Below, piece after piece: positions 15,319 through 24,741 of a stretch of DNA of 53,998 bases (the stretch's first letter is position 1; every line of letters starts with the position of its first letter). Made by a program: the position numbers and the translations under genes. The notes under the pieces are model-generated. The model saw only the letters and a program-made list of their open reading frames with translations, was not told where the DNA came from and did not search any database. This DNA is from Acidobacteriia bacterium AH_259_A11_L15. GTDB taxonomy: Bacteria; Acidobacteriota; Terriglobia; Acidiferrales; 2-02-FULL-67-57. The stretch lies in the NCBI GenBank assembly GCA_027717655.1, contig JALLOH010000008.1, positions 1 to 53,998 on the forward strand, in the 5' to 3' direction.

Positions 15319-16662
15319 GTGAGCCGACTGCTGCGTGGTTCTCTCCCGCTCCTGAGCGTCCTGCTGCTGGCACTTCCCCTCGCTGCCCAGGAGAGCCTGC
15401 CCGACCTGGTGACGGCGGAGATGCCCGACCTGCTCTCCACCTACACCCGCCTGCACAGCCACCCCGAACTCTCCTACCAGGAGAAGCAGACCGCCGCTTA
15501 CCTGGCGGGCGAGCTGCGCCGGCTGGGCTTCGAGGTAACGGAAAACGTCGGCGACTACGGCGTCCCCGGGCGCACCTCCTACGGCCTGGTGGCGGTGCTG
15601 CGCAACGGTGAAGGCCCCACGGTGATGGTGCGCACCGACCTGGACGCCCTGCCGGTGGTCGAGCAGACCGGGCTGGCCTACGCCAGCCAGGTGCGGGTGG
15701 AAAGCGGCGGCAACCAAGTGGGCGTGATGCACGCCTGCGGCCACGACGTCCATATGACCTCCTTCCTGGGGACGGCGCGGCTGCTGGCGCAACTGCGCGA
15801 CCGCTGGGCCGGCACGCTGGTACTGATCGGGCAGCCCGCGGAAGAGCGCGGCGCCGGCTCCCGGGCGATGCTCGCCGACGGCCTCTACGAGCGCTTCCCG
15901 CGGCCCGATTTCGCCCTCGCCCTGCACACCAGCGCCAATCTCCCCGCGGGGACTATCGGCTACCGCGCCGGCTACGCCCTGGCCAACGTGGACTCGGTCG
16001 ACATCACCATTCGCGGCCTCGGCGGCCACGGCGCCTACCCGCACACCACCAAGGACCCCATCGTCATCGCCGCCCGGCTCATCCTGGCCCTGCAAACCAT
16101 CGTCAGCCGCGAGATCAACCCGCTGGAGCCGGCGGTCATCACCGTGGGTTCGATCCACGCCGGCACCAAGCACAACATCATCCCCGATGAGGCTCACCTG
16201 CAACTCACCGTCCGCTCCTACACGCCGGAAGTGCGCCGGCAACTGCTTTCTTCAATTGAACGAATGGCCCGCGAGGCGGCGGAGGTAGCCGGGGTGCCGC
16301 CCGAGCGGGCCCCCATCGTCGAGGTCAACGAAGAGGAGTACACCCCCTCCACCTACAACGACCCCGAACTGGTCCGCCGCGCCGTGGCCGCCATCGGGAA
16401 GGTGCTGGGCGAGGAGAACGTCATCGAGACCGACCCGGTGATGGGCGGCGAGGACTTCAGCCGCTACGCCCTGGACGGCGAGATTCCCATTTTTATGTTC
16501 TGGGTGGGCGGCGTCGACCCGGAGCGCTACCGCGAAGCCAACGAAAAAGGCCTGACCCTGCCCTCGCTTCACTCGCCGCTCTTCGCCCCCGTCCCCGAAC
16601 CCACCCTGCGCACCGCCGTGCAGGCCATGACCGCCGCCGTCCTGGAGCTGATGGGAAAGTAA
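15319..16662 (+). CDS. Exported M20-family metallo-amidohydrolase
   Basis: A 447-residue zinc hydrolase of the peptidase M20D/amidohydrolase group (hippurate or N-acyl amino acid hydrolase-like). A signal peptide (LLSVLLLALPLAAQ, cleavage near 24) suggests periplasmic action. Metal-site motifs are HACGHDVH at 138-145, QPAEERGAGSRAM, the His of LALHTSAN, and VMGGEDFSRYA near the end. The GTG start at 15319 is chosen for the GAGGAGG at 15305-15311. It lies 56 bases after the DinB-like gene, probably on the same transcript, and 32 bases before the promoter of kinase 2. Confidence 0.88.
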   Translation: MSRLLRGSLPLLSVLLLALPLAAQESLPDLVTAEMPDLLSTYTRLHSHPELSYQEKQTAAYLAGELRRLGFEVTENVGDYGVPGRTSYGLVAVLRNGEGPTVMVRTDLDALPVVEQTGLAYASQVRVESGGNQVGVMHACGHDVHMTSFLGTARLLAQLRDRWAGTLVLIGQPAEERGAGSRAMLADGLYERFPRPDFALALHTSANLPAGTIGYRAGYALANVDSVDITIRGLGGHGAYPHTTKDPIVIAARLILALQTIVSREINPLEPAVITVGSIHAGTKHNIIPDEAHLQLTVRSYTPEVRRQLLSSIERMAREAAEVAGVPPERAPIVEVNEEEYTPSTYNDPELVRRAVAAIGKVLGEENVIETDPVMGGEDFSRYALDGEIPIFMFWVGGVDPERYREANEKGLTLPSLHSPLFAPVPEPTLRTAVQAMTAAVLELMGK

Positions 16663-16693
16663 CGGTCTAGTCAGGTGCCCCCGCGCCTCGGCG

Positions 16694-16722
16694 TTGACTT
16701 GCCTGCGGGCGCCCTCTAAGAT
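16694..16722 (+). promoter_or_regulatory. Sigma-70-like promoter of kinase 2
   Basis: TTGACT (16694-16699), 17 bases, TAAGAT (16717-16722), matching the kinase 1 promoter in sequence and spacing. Bases between and after are similar but not identical. It is placed just past the M20 gene. Confidence 0.7.
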
Positions 16723-16742
16723 GCCCGCAAGGGGTTCGCACC

Positions 16743-16802
16743 ATGATTGGCCACACACTCGGCCACCCTTCGACTTCGCTCAGGGTGACCCCAGGGCGGT
16801 AG
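16743..16802 (+). CDS. Upstream leader ORF of kinase 2 (19 codons)
   Basis: Reads MIGHTLGHPSTSLRVTPGR-stop, differing from the kinase 1 leader ORF at two residues. AAGGGG at 16729-16734, eight bases before the ATG, is a fair ribosome site. The first eight residues, MIGHTLGH, are what a kinase of this family normally starts with, so this looks like an ancestral start interrupted after codon eight by the palindromic unit, with a second start placed just behind. The stop overlaps the ribosome site of kinase 2. Confidence 0.5.
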   Translation: MIGHTLGHPSTSLRVTPGR

Positions 16803-16862
16803 GTGGAAAATGGTCGGTCGTACCTTAGGTCACTACCGCATCCTGGAGAAGATCGGCGCCGG
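16763..16862 (+). repeat. 100-bp block identical to 12245-12344 (copy 2)
   Basis: Second copy of the exact repeat that joins the palindromic unit, leader-ORF end, ribosome site and first 53 bases of the kinase coding sequence. The first mismatch downstream is in the glycine loop codons. Confidence 0.9.
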
Positions 16863-19485
16863 CGGGATGGGCGAAGTCTTTCGCGCCCGCGACAGCAAGC
16901 TCGACCGGGACGTAGCCCTCAAGGTGCTCCCCGAGGCCTTCACGTCCGACCCCGACCGGTTGGCTCTGTTCGAGCGGGAAGCCAAGGTCCTCGCCTCGCT
17001 GAACCATCCGAACATCGGGCACATCTACGGGCTGGAAGAGGCGGACGGCGTCAAGGCCCTGGTCCTCGAACTGGTCGAAGGGCCGACGCTGGCGGACCGC
17101 ATCGCGCAGGGCCCCATCCCGCTCGACGAAGCCCTGCCCATCGCCAAGCAGATCGCCGAAGCCCTGGAAGCGGCTCACGAGAAGGGCACCGTCCACCGCG
17201 ACCTGAAACCCTCCAACATCAAGGTGACCGAAGCCGGCACGGTCAAAGTGCTCGACTTCGGCCTGGCCAAAGCCCTCGAACCCGAAACCGCCCCCACCGA
17301 CCCTTCGCGCTCCCCCACCATCAGTGAAATCGCCACGCGCTCGGGGGTCATCCTGGGCACCGCCACCTATATGAGCCCCGAGCAAGCCCGCGGCGCCCGA
17401 GTCGACAAGCGGGCCGACGTCTGGGCCTTTGGCTGCGTGCTCTATGAAATGCTTACCGCCAAACGCACTTTCCACAGCGACAGCGTCCAGGACACCCTGG
17501 CCGCCGTGCTCCGCTCTGAGCCCGACTGGGACCGCCTGCCGCCGGGAACGCCCGCAAGCCTCCGCAAGCTTCTCCGTCGCTGTCTGGAAAAAGACCCCAA
17601 ACGCCGCCTGCACGACATCGCCGACGCCCGGATTGAAATTGAGGATGCGCTTGCAGGTGCGCCTGAACCCGTACCCTACAGGGGTGAGCGGGTTTCCGGG
17701 TGGAGCCTTCCGCTGACGTGGATACTGCTGGGGCTTATAGCTCTGCTTGCCGCGCTGTTGGTCTGGAATCCCTGGCGAAGCGAATCGCTCCCGCGGTCTT
17801 CGGCCCAGCTCAGCATCAATCTGCCCGAGGAGGCACCCTTGGCCCCCGCCGGAGCGATGCCACTGGGTTTAGGCCGCCCATCGTTGGCGCTTTCGCCCGA
17901 TGGCAGCCGTCTGGTTTACGTGGCGCTCGTCAACGGTCGGACGCAACTCTATGTGCGCGAGATGAGCAATGGAGAAATCGAACCCATTCCCGGCACAGAA
18001 GGCGGATACATCCCCTTCTTTTCACCTGATGGCGAGTGGGTGGGGTTCTTCGCAGACGAAAAACTAAAGAAAGTTTCGCTCGCGGGCGGCGAGCCGATTG
18101 TCTTGGCCGACGCCCCCCTCGGCAACGGGGGAAGCTGGGCGGCGGATGACACCATCTATTTCGTGCCCAATCAATCCGCAGGAATCTCGAAGGTTTCTGC
18201 CTCGGGTGGCCCGGTTGAGATTGTAACGAAGCCGAGCGGCGCAGTGTTCATGCATCTGTGGCCACAAGTTTTACCCGGGGGCAAGGGAGTTCTGTTTTCC
18301 CTTTGGGGCGGGGGAATCGCCGTCTATTCGCTGGAGTCCTCCAAGCAGAAGACAATCCTTGAGACGGGTTGGGCGGGCCGCTACTTTCCCACAGGCCATT
18401 TGATTTATTCGCAAGTCGGAAAACTGCTAGCAGTTTCGTTTGATCTGACAAATCTTGAAGTGACTGGTCCTCCTGTAACTGTGCTGGAAGGAGTTCGAAC
18501 GGAAATGGATGGGGAGGCGCAATTTTCCATCTCTCAGGATGGATTGCTGGCGTACGCGCCTGGAGTGCACGCCGAGATGGGCACGTTCATGTGGTTAGAC
18601 CGCAAGGGTAACACGCAACCGTTGGGACTACCGCCGGGTATCTTTGAAGGATTCAGCCTCTCTCCCGATGGGAGGACGGTGGCCATTCCGATCCAAGATG
18701 GAACCAACATTGATATTTGGCTCTTTGATATCTTGCGGGGTACCCCTACCCGTTTCACCTTCGACGGACTGAGCTATCGGCCAATTTGGACGCCAGACGG
18801 GAAGAAGGTCGTATTTACGTCACAAAGAGACGGTGTGGAGAATATTTTCTGGAAGCCTGCCGACGGCAGTAGCGAGGCTGAGCAACTAACCGAGAACAAG
18901 GAGCCAACAATCCCCGCTTCACTCTCGCCTGATGGCAAGGTGCTGGCATTTACCGTAGAGTCGCCCGAAACCACGGCGGACATCTTTCTAATCCCATTTG
19001 AGAGCGAAAATCCCTCGGGAGCGGCGCCGGCAAAACCGATTCCTTTCCTGCAAACTCCCTTCCTGGAAATTTTTCCCGTCTTCTCGCCCGACGGCCGCTG
19101 GATTGCCTACACCTCGGATGAATCCGGCCGGTGGGAGATTTACGTCCGGCCCTACCCGGGGCACGGTGGTCGGGCGAGGATTTCGACTGAGGGCGGCGAA
19201 GAGCCCATTTGGTCGCGCGACGGGCGGAAACTTTTTTATCGTTACGGCTCGAGATGGTACGTGGTAGATCTCGACCTCGGAGCTGAGTTCCGCGCGGGCA
19301 CCCCACGCCTGCTTTTCGAGGGGCCCTACATCAATGTCTTCGGTTATTCCTATGATGTGTCTCCCGACGGCGAGCGTTTTCTGGTGATCGAGGGTGCCGA
19401 ACAGGAAAAGACTCTCACCGAACTGGTTGTTCTCACCAACTGGTTCGACGAGCTCCGCCGCCGTGTTCCCAGCGGCAAGAAATAA
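16810..19485 (+). CDS. Transmembrane Ser/Thr protein kinase with TolB/WD40-like propeller (kinase 2)
   Basis: An 891-residue Hanks-type kinase. The kinase domain (1-280) has [12 protein letters not shown], Lys38 in [15 protein letters not shown] with Asp131, DFG at 149-151 and the [11 protein letters not shown] activation segment. A membrane helix spans about 301-319 ([19 protein letters not shown]). The remaining 570 residues form a beta-propeller with TolB-like blades ([60 protein letters not shown]). The propeller probably lies in the periplasm as a sensor or binding platform. Its kinase half is a paralogue of kinase 1, while the sensor half is unrelated, which suggests domain exchange after a shared N-terminus. 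Confidence 0.93.
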   Translation: MVGRTLGHYRILEKIGAGGMGEVFRARDSKLDRDVALKVLPEAFTSDPDRLALFEREAKVLASLNHPNIGHIYGLEEADGVKALVLELVEGPTLADRIAQGPIPLDEALPIAKQIAEALEAAHEKGTVHRDLKPSNIKVTEAGTVKVLDFGLAKALEPETAPTDPSRSPTISEIATRSGVILGTATYMSPEQARGARVDKRADVWAFGCVLYEMLTAKRTFHSDSVQDTLAAVLRSEPDWDRLPPGTPASLRKLLRRCLEKDPKRRLHDIADARIEIEDALAGAPEPVPYRGERVSGWSLPLTWILLGLIALLAALLVWNPWRSESLPRSSAQLSINLPEEAPLAPAGAMPLGLGRPSLALSPDGSRLVYVALVNGRTQLYVREMSNGEIEPIPGTEGGYIPFFSPDGEWVGFFADEKLKKVSLAGGEPIVLADAPLGNGGSWAADDTIYFVPNQSAGISKVSASGGPVEIVTKPSGAVFMHLWPQVLPGGKGVLFSLWGGGIAVYSLESSKQKTILETGWAGRYFPTGHLIYSQVGKLLAVSFDLTNLEVTGPPVTVLEGVRTEMDGEAQFSISQDGLLAYAPGVHAEMGTFMWLDRKGNTQPLGLPPGIFEGFSLSPDGRTVAIPIQDGTNIDIWLFDILRGTPTRFTFDGLSYRPIWTPDGKKVVFTSQRDGVENIFWKPADGSSEAEQLTENKEPTIPASLSPDGKVLAFTVESPETTADIFLIPFESENPSGAAPAKPIPFLQTPFLEIFPVFSPDGRWIAYTSDESGRWEIYVRPYPGHGGRARISTEGGEEPIWSRDGRKLFYRYGSRWYVVDLDLGAEFRAGTPRLLFEGPYINVFGYSYDVSPDGERFLVIEGAEQEKTLTELVVLTNWFDELRRRVPSGKK

Positions 19486-19503
19486 TTACTGCCTCTCGGC
19501 TAG

Positions 19504-19545
19504 CGCTACCAAGCCCTGCTGCGGCGGATGAACTTCCCGGAGTAG
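19504..19545 (+). pseudogene. Orphan C-terminal tail of a TPR-type kinase
   Basis: Reads RYQALLRRMNFPE-stop, matching the end of kinase 1 (RFQDLLRRLNLPEK), but it is preceded directly by an in-frame TAG and lies 18 bases after the stop of kinase 2. The same remnant, with similar spacing after a Lys-Lys-stop, is at 44-85. Confidence 0.55.
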
Positions 19546-19746
19546 AACGCAACCCTTCGACTCCGCTCCCCTCGGCTCCGCTTCCCTCGGCTTCGCTCGG
19601 GACAGACGGGACAAGCAGGGCAGGCCAGCGACCCGTGCGGTAGCGACGAGGTTTTTTCTCTGTGCCCTCTCTGTGTTCTCTGCCTGCCCTGAGCCAAGCC
19701 GAAGGGCGCCTCTGCGGTGAGTCCTTGTCTCCCCGGTTCGATGGGG
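19546..19746. repeat. Repeat-filled gap between kinase 2 and lon
   Basis: Contains a run of palindromic units (19553-19600, words CCCTTCGACTCCGCTCCCC and TCGGCTTCGCTCGGGAC), a 'ctctgtgccctctctgtgttctctg' stretch, one CCCTGAGCCAAGCCGAAGGG unit (19685-19704) and 'cctctgcggtgagtcc'. The genes on either side converge, so hairpins here may end both transcripts. No gene seen. Confidence 0.6.
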
Positions 19747-22209
19747 CTAGTCGGCCTGGGCGGTGGCGCCGGGCTGGGGGCGCGCGTCCTCGGTGCGCTT
19801 GCCGCCGCGAGGCGCGGTAGGCGCCTGCGCCTGGCGCGGCAGCGCCGGGCCGAAGGCGCGCTCGAGCACCTCATCAATCGTCTTGACGAAGTGGAAGCTC
19901 ATCCCCTCGCGCAGGTGCGCAGGGATGTCTTCCTTGACGTGGGCTTCGTTCTCCTGGGGCAGGACCATCTCCCGGATGCCGCTGCGCTTGGCCGCCAGCA
20001 CCTTCTCCTTGATGCCGCCTACCGGCAAGACCAGCCCGCTCAGGGTGATCTCGCCCGTCATCGCCACGTAGGGGCGCATGGGCGTGTTCGCGAAGAGCGA
20101 GACCAACGCGGTCACCATGGTGACGCCGGCCGAGGGGCCGTCCTTGGGAATCGCCCCCGCGGGCACGTGGATGTGCACGTCCCACTTCTCAATGGCGCCG
20201 CGATCCACGCCAAAGAGCTTTGAATTGGCGCGCGCCCAAGTGTGCGCGGCCTTCATGGATTCCTGCATCACCTGGCCCACTTGTCCGGTAATGGTGAACT
20301 CGCCCCGCCCGTTGCCCGCCTCGCGCGGCATGCGGGCGGCCTCGACAAACAGGATGTCGCCCCCGGCGGGCGTCCAGGCCACGCCCACGGCCACGCCGGG
20401 GCGCTGGGTGCGCTCCTCCAGTTCGGTTTCTACCCGATAGCGCGGCACCCCCAGGAGCTCGCGCACCACCTGCGGGGTCACCTCCAGCGTCGCGCCGCCG
20501 TTTTCGGCAATCTGCTTGGCGCGCTTGCGGCAGACGGAAGCAATCTCCCGCTCCAGGTTGCGCACCCCAGCTTCGTGGGTGTAGCTGCGGATGATCTCCT
20601 GCAGGCCGTCGTCGCTGAAACCGATGTGCTTGCCCTCCTCCAGCCCGTGCTCCTCCACCTGCTTGGGCACCAGGAACTGCCGGGCGATCTGCACCTTCTC
20701 TTCCTCGGTGTAGCCGGGCAGCTCCAAGACCTCCATCCGGTCATGCAGCGCCGGCGGGATGGGGTCGAGGATGTTCGCCGTGGTGATGAACAAGACCTTG
20801 GAGAGGTCGAAGGGAACGTCCAGGTAGTGGTCGCGAAAGCTGAAGTTCTGCTCCGGGTCGAGGACTTCGAGCAGCGCCGCCGCCGGGTCGCCGCGGAAAT
20901 CGCGCCCCAGCTTGTCCACTTCGTCCAGCATGAACACCGGGTCTTTGGTTTCCGCCCGGCGGATGCCCTGGAGGATCTGGCCGGGGAGCGAGCCGATGTA
21001 GGTGCGACGGTGGCCGCGGATTTCCGCTTCGTCGTGCATCCCGCCCAGCGAGATGCGCACGAAGCGCCGCCCCAGCGCCCGGGCGATGGACTTGCCCAGC
21101 GAGGTCTTCCCCACTCCCGGCGGCCCCACGAAGCAGAGGATGGGGCCCTTGAGGTCGCGCTTCAACTGGAACACCGCCAGGTACTCCAGGATGCGCTGCT
21201 TGACTTTTTCCAAGTCGTAGTGGTCCTGGTTCAGAATCTGCTCGGCGCGCTTGACGACGACTTCTTCGGCGCTCGTCTTCTGCCAGGGCAGCGCCACCAG
21301 CCAGTCCAGATAGGTCCGCGCCACCGTGTACTCGGCCGCCGCCTGCGGGATGCGCTCCAGGCGCTTCAGCTCCCGCAGGGCCTCCTTCTGGACTTCTTCG
21401 GGCATGCCGGCCTGCTCGATCTTTTCCCGCAGCTCGTCAATCTCCCGCTTGCTCTCGTCGAATTCGCCCAGCTCCTTCTGGATGGCCTTCAACTGCTCGC
21501 GCAGCATGTACTCGCGCTGGGTCTGGCTCAACTGCTCCTGCACGTCGGACTGGATCTTGCTGCGTAGGTGCAGGATTTCGCGCTCCTTGTTCAGCTCCTG
21601 AACCAAGCGGTGCATCCGCGCACGGACCTCCGGCGTCTCCAGCAGCTCTTGCTTGGCGCGGGTCGAGAGCGAGGGGAGCGTGAAAGCCACCAGGTCGGTC
21701 AAGCGAGCGGCGTCGTCCAGGTTCAGAGCCACCATCTGCAACTCATCCGACAGCGTCGGCGTGCCCGCTACGATTTCCCCGAACAGGTCGCGAAGGTTGC
21801 GAGTCAGCGCCTCATATTCGGAGTCGGGATGGCCCGGCACTTCGTCCGCCAGCGGCTCCACGCGCGCCCGCAGGAAAGGCTCGTGCTGGGTGACCTCCAG
21901 GATGCGCACCCGGTGGGTGCCCTCGAGAACTACGAAGAAATTCTCATTGGGCATCTTCACCACTTTGTGCACCAGGCCGGCCACCCCCACCGCGTAGAGG
22001 TCGCTCTGGATGGGCTTCTCCACCCGGGGGTCGCGCTGCGTTACCAGCGCCACCAGCTTGTCGCCCGCGGGCAGCGACTTGACCAACTCTACGGAGCTCT
22101 CCCGGCCCACCGTCACTGGGGCCACCTGGTGCGGGAACATCACCATGTCCCGCACCGGCAGAATCGCCAGCTCCTCGCCCTTGTGAATCGCGTTGGATGC
22201 AGTACCCAT
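19747..22209 (-). CDS. lon: ATP-dependent protease Lon
   Basis: An 820-residue cytoplasmic AAA+ protease that degrades misfolded and regulatory proteins. The N-terminal substrate domain starts LAILPVRDMVMFPHQVAPVT. The Walker A motif GPPGVGKT is at 362-369 and Walker B is VFMLDEVDK near 425-433. The protease domain has catalytic Ser693 in KDGPSAGVTM and Lys736 in GGIKEKVLAAKR, 43 residues apart as in E. coli Lon. The C-terminus extends about 30 residues beyond the usual end (PRQAQAPTAPRGGKRTEDAR). A GGAGGAG ribosome site lies just upstream of the start. The gene stands alone with its own promoter. Confidence 0.97.
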   Translation of the reverse strand: MGTASNAIHKGEELAILPVRDMVMFPHQVAPVTVGRESSVELVKSLPAGDKLVALVTQRDPRVEKPIQSDLYAVGVAGLVHKVVKMPNENFFVVLEGTHRVRILEVTQHEPFLRARVEPLADEVPGHPDSEYEALTRNLRDLFGEIVAGTPTLSDELQMVALNLDDAARLTDLVAFTLPSLSTRAKQELLETPEVRARMHRLVQELNKEREILHLRSKIQSDVQEQLSQTQREYMLREQLKAIQKELGEFDESKREIDELREKIEQAGMPEEVQKEALRELKRLERIPQAAAEYTVARTYLDWLVALPWQKTSAEEVVVKRAEQILNQDHYDLEKVKQRILEYLAVFQLKRDLKGPILCFVGPPGVGKTSLGKSIARALGRRFVRISLGGMHDEAEIRGHRRTYIGSLPGQILQGIRRAETKDPVFMLDEVDKLGRDFRGDPAAALLEVLDPEQNFSFRDHYLDVPFDLSKVLFITTANILDPIPPALHDRMEVLELPGYTEEEKVQIARQFLVPKQVEEHGLEEGKHIGFSDDGLQEIIRSYTHEAGVRNLEREIASVCRKRAKQIAENGGATLEVTPQVVRELLGVPRYRVETELEERTQRPGVAVGVAWTPAGGDILFVEAARMPREAGNGRGEFTITGQVGQVMQESMKAAHTWARANSKLFGVDRGAIEKWDVHIHVPAGAIPKDGPSAGVTMVTALVSLFANTPMRPYVAMTGEITLSGLVLPVGGIKEKVLAAKRSGIREMVLPQENEAHVKEDIPAHLREGMSFHFVKTIDEVLERAFGPALPRQAQAPTAPRGGKRTEDARPQPGATAQAD

Positions 22210-22226
22210 CGGCTCTCCTCCACACC

Positions 22227-22255
22227 ATCCTAGCCTACAGATGTGATGGTGTCAA
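22227..22255 (-). promoter_or_regulatory. Sigma-70-like promoter of lon
   Basis: On the minus strand TTGACA (22255-22250), 17 bases, TAGGAT (22232-22227). The predicted start near 22220 gives a leader of about 11 bases, just enough to include the GGAGGAG ribosome site, so the true start could be slightly different. The region behind it (22256-22340) is markedly AT-rich, as expected for an UP-like region. No CIRCE or HAIR operator is visible. Confidence 0.55.
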
Positions 22256-22447
22256 TGTAAGGAAAGATGCTAAAAAGAAGCTAATACTATCATAACTCTA
22301 ACAGAATGAAACTAAATAATTTAACTATACAGAACAGCCTAGCGGGGCCATAAGCGAGCCGTTTGGCTTGGCCAAAGATGGCTCATCCGACTTGACTTTT
22401 GCCGCTTCTTGGAGTGAGAATTAGCAGCCCCGAGCGGCGAGAAGGCT

Positions 22448-22675
22448 ATGCCGAACCCAGCGGAAAACGAGCCGGGCGGAACTCTCTCTTCCGACCACCC
22501 TCCCCCGTCCGGGCAACCGGCAGCGAACCACGGCCGGCGGTCCCGGTCATTGTTTCAACGAATCGGCGCGCGTCGCCCTTCCGCGGGGGAACGCCGGCTG
22601 TGGATTGTGCAGGGGATAATCATCCTGGGCGCCGTGCTGCTGCTGGGGGCGCTGATGTTCTGGGCCCTCAGCTAG
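22448..22675 (+). CDS. Small single-pass membrane protein
   Basis: A 75-residue protein: a disordered, proline- and arginine-rich N-terminal part, then one hydrophobic helix (LWIVQGIIILGAVLLLGALM) at the C-terminus with basic residues before it, predicting a tail-anchored protein with the N-terminus inside. GAGAAGG lies two bases before the ATG, which is close. The family is not recognised. The gene is divergent from lon and its last eight bases overlap the end of the convergent SRPBCC gene. Confidence 0.5.
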   Translation: MPNPAENEPGGTLSSDHPPPSGQPAANHGRRSRSLFQRIGARRPSAGERRLWIVQGIIILGAVLLLGALMFWALS

Positions 22676-23141
22676 GCCCCCGCTCGCTGCCCTGGCTTTC
22701 CAGGTACTCTTTCAAGTTCGCCAGGGTATCCTTCCAGCCTTGAACCACGGCCTGGTAGTACCAATCCCAGTCGGGCCCCTCCCCGTAGCCGTCCTGCCGC
22801 ACGCTCACCCGTGTCTTCCCTCCCCTTTCCCGCACGGAGATGCTCAGCCGCATCGGCCCCAGCACCGCGCGCTCGGCGTTGAAATAGACCAACGGCTCCA
22901 GCCGCAGCCGCTTGCCCGGCAGGATCGACTTCACCACCGCGGCGACGACATACTTGTACCCCTGCCCGGGCTCGCCCCAGGCCAGCGTCCACACGCCGCC
23001 CCGGCGCTCTTCCACCAGGCCGCGCGTCGCTCCCCACCACTGCTTCATCTGCTCCACGTCCAGGAAGGCCCTCAGCACCCGCTCGGGGCTGGCCTGGATG
23101 TGAACCGACCGGGTCACCTTGCGCCGATCGCCCCGCGGCAT
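22668..23141 (-). CDS. SRPBCC (AHSA1-like) domain protein
   Basis: A 157-residue START-like fold protein with the usual VTRSVHIQASPERVLRAFLD start, EQMKQWWGATRG in the first third, and a final helix WKDTLANLKEYLE. These proteins bind hydrophobic ligands or act as Hsp90 co-factors; the ligand here is unknown. ATG 23141 overlaps the stop of the upstream nucleotidyltransferase (TGATG), so the two are translationally coupled and I prefer it to the GTG one codon earlier. Confidence 0.75.
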   Translation of the reverse strand: MPRGDRRKVTRSVHIQASPERVLRAFLDVEQMKQWWGATRGLVEERRGGVWTLAWGEPGQGYKYVVAAVVKSILPGKRLRLEPLVYFNAERAVLGPMRLSISVRERGGKTRVSVRQDGYGEGPDWDWYYQAVVQGWKDTLANLKEYLESQGSERGPS

Positions 23142-24499
23142 CACTTTTCCTTTCGCCTGCTGGTTGCCGGGACCCGCCGCGATTTCCCCCCAGGGGGGAA
23201 TCGCCTCCGCACCAACGCCTGCGCCTCTTCCGGCGTGCGCAACTCACCCTCCAGTTGCGCCTCCTCGACCGCCGCCAGAATCTCCCCCATTCGCGGCCCC
23301 GGCTCGTAGCCCATCTTCTTCAGGTCGTGCCCGGTGAGCAGCCGCGGCGGACGCACCTCCTCGGGCGGCAGCGTCTCCCGCTGCTCCTTGACGAACCGCC
23401 AATTCGCCAGGTCCCCGTGGCTGGCCAGGCAGTCCAGCCGGTGCAGCTCCAGGTGCTCGTCGAAACCCTCCATGGAGATGAAGCGCTTGAAGGTGCTCGC
23501 CCGCATCTTGGGGACGTCCTTGAATTTGAGATGGTTCTTCACCAGGGCCGCCACCCGCTCGATTTCCGCGTTCGACAGCCGCAGGCGCCGGCAGATTTCT
23601 TCCGCCATCACCGCGCCCACCTCGGCGTGTTGGTTGAACCGGATGCGGTCGCGCACCGCGAAGGTGGGCGGCTTGCCTACATCGTGCAGCAGGACGCCCA
23701 GCGCCAGCGTCGCCGTGGGCTGCTCCATCTTCTCCAGCAGCAGCCGCGTGTGCACCCAGACGTCGCCCTCGGGATGGAATTCCGGGGGCTGCTCGACGCC
23801 TTTCATCCGCGCCACTTCCGGCAGCAGGATTTCCAGCAGCCCCGACTCGTCCAGCAGCTCGAAGGCCCGCCGCGCCGCCCCCTCGGTGAGCATCTTGACC
23901 AGCTCGTCCCGGATGCGCTCCCGCGACACCTGCTGGATCTGCGGCGCCGCCGCCCGCAAGGCCGCCCAGGTTTTCTCCTCGATGCGGTAGCCGAAGCGGG
24001 CGGCAAAGCGGATGGCGCGCAGCAGGCGCAGCTTGTCTTCGGCGAAGCGCTCGGCGGCTTCGCCGATGGCGCGGATGATGCCAGCCTTGAGGTCGGCTTG
24101 CCCCCCGACGAAGTCCAGCACCTGTTCTTTCAGCGGGTCATAGAGCAGCCCGTTGAGGGTGAAGTCGCGCCGACCGACGTCCTCCTCGGGACTGGAGGTG
24201 TAGCGCACCTGCTCGGGGTGGCGCCCGTCGGCCGAGCCGATGTCGGAGCGGAAGGTGGCCACCTCGATGCCGTCCCCGTCCAGCAGGAGGCGCACCACAC
24301 CGAACTGCATCCCCACCGTGACCGCCTTGGGGAACAACTCCAGCACTTGCTCGGGGGTGGCGCTGGTGGCCACGTCGTAGTCGGCGGGCTCGCGCTCCAG
24401 CAGCACGTCGCGCACACACCCGCCCGCCCAGTAAGCCTGGTGGCCGGCCGCGACCAGCCGGCGCACCACCTGCTTTGCTTTTTCCCGCAGCTCGCTCAT
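23141..24499 (-). CDS. cca: CCA-adding enzyme / poly(A) polymerase family nucleotidyltransferase with HD domain
   Basis: A 452-residue class II nucleotidyltransferase. The active site has WAGGCVRDVLL and the metal carboxylates in ADYDVATSATPEQV. The RNA-binding head follows (DFTLNGLLYDP, RAIRFAARFGYRI). The C-terminal half is an HD phosphohydrolase module (HTRLLLEKM, LGVLLHDVGKP, FNQHAEVGA). This layout fits tRNA CCA-addition enzymes of GC-rich bacteria but also related poly(A) polymerases; which nucleotides are added cannot be decided from sequence alone. It is the first gene of a two-gene unit with the SRPBCC protein. Confidence 0.85.
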   Translation of the reverse strand: MSELREKAKQVVRRLVAAGHQAYWAGGCVRDVLLEREPADYDVATSATPEQVLELFPKAVTVGMQFGVVRLLLDGDGIEVATFRSDIGSADGRHPEQVRYTSSPEEDVGRRDFTLNGLLYDPLKEQVLDFVGGQADLKAGIIRAIGEAAERFAEDKLRLLRAIRFAARFGYRIEEKTWAALRAAAPQIQQVSRERIRDELVKMLTEGAARRAFELLDESGLLEILLPEVARMKGVEQPPEFHPEGDVWVHTRLLLEKMEQPTATLALGVLLHDVGKPPTFAVRDRIRFNQHAEVGAVMAEEICRRLRLSNAEIERVAALVKNHLKFKDVPKMRASTFKRFISMEGFDEHLELHRLDCLASHGDLANWRFVKEQRETLPPEEVRPPRLLTGHDLKKMGYEPGPRMGEILAAVEEAQLEGELRTPEEAQALVRRRFPPGGKSRRVPATSRRKEK

Positions 24500-24530
24500 C
24501 CCGTCGATTATAGGCCTCCGTTCCCCTGGC

Positions 24531-24741
24531 GTGTCATTCTGAGCGAAGCGAAGAATCTCATCGGTGCTGGCCTTCTCAGCTGAGATTCTTCGCCTGCCCT
24601 GAGCGCAGCCGAAGGGTCGCCCGTGCGGGCTCCTCAGAATGACACGACGGGAGAGGTAGCGCGGGTTGGAGCCCCGAAGGTTCGGGGCGACTACCCGCGG
24701 TCTTTACAAAAGGCCGCAGGAAGCCCTTTGGGCATCCTGCG
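24531..24741. repeat. Compound palindromic repeats between cca and dinB
   Basis: Bases 24531-24645 form a near-perfect long palindrome: GTGTCATTCTGAG outside pairs with CTCAGAATGACAC, GAAGAATCTCA pairs with TGAGATTCTTC, and a CCCTGAGCGCAGCCGAAGGG unit lies in the right arm. Bases 24659-24701 form a second nested hairpin, GCGGGT...ACCCGC around GCCCCGAAGGTTCGGGGC, and 24710-24741 hold GCAGGAAGCCCTTTGGGCATCCTGC. This is the dinB 3' side and may serve as its terminator. Confidence 0.7.

Noticed and set aside
22392-22420. Promoter for the small membrane protein gene at 22448
   Set aside because: TTGACT is present, but the hexamer at the right distance (TGAGAA) matches the -10 consensus at only two positions.
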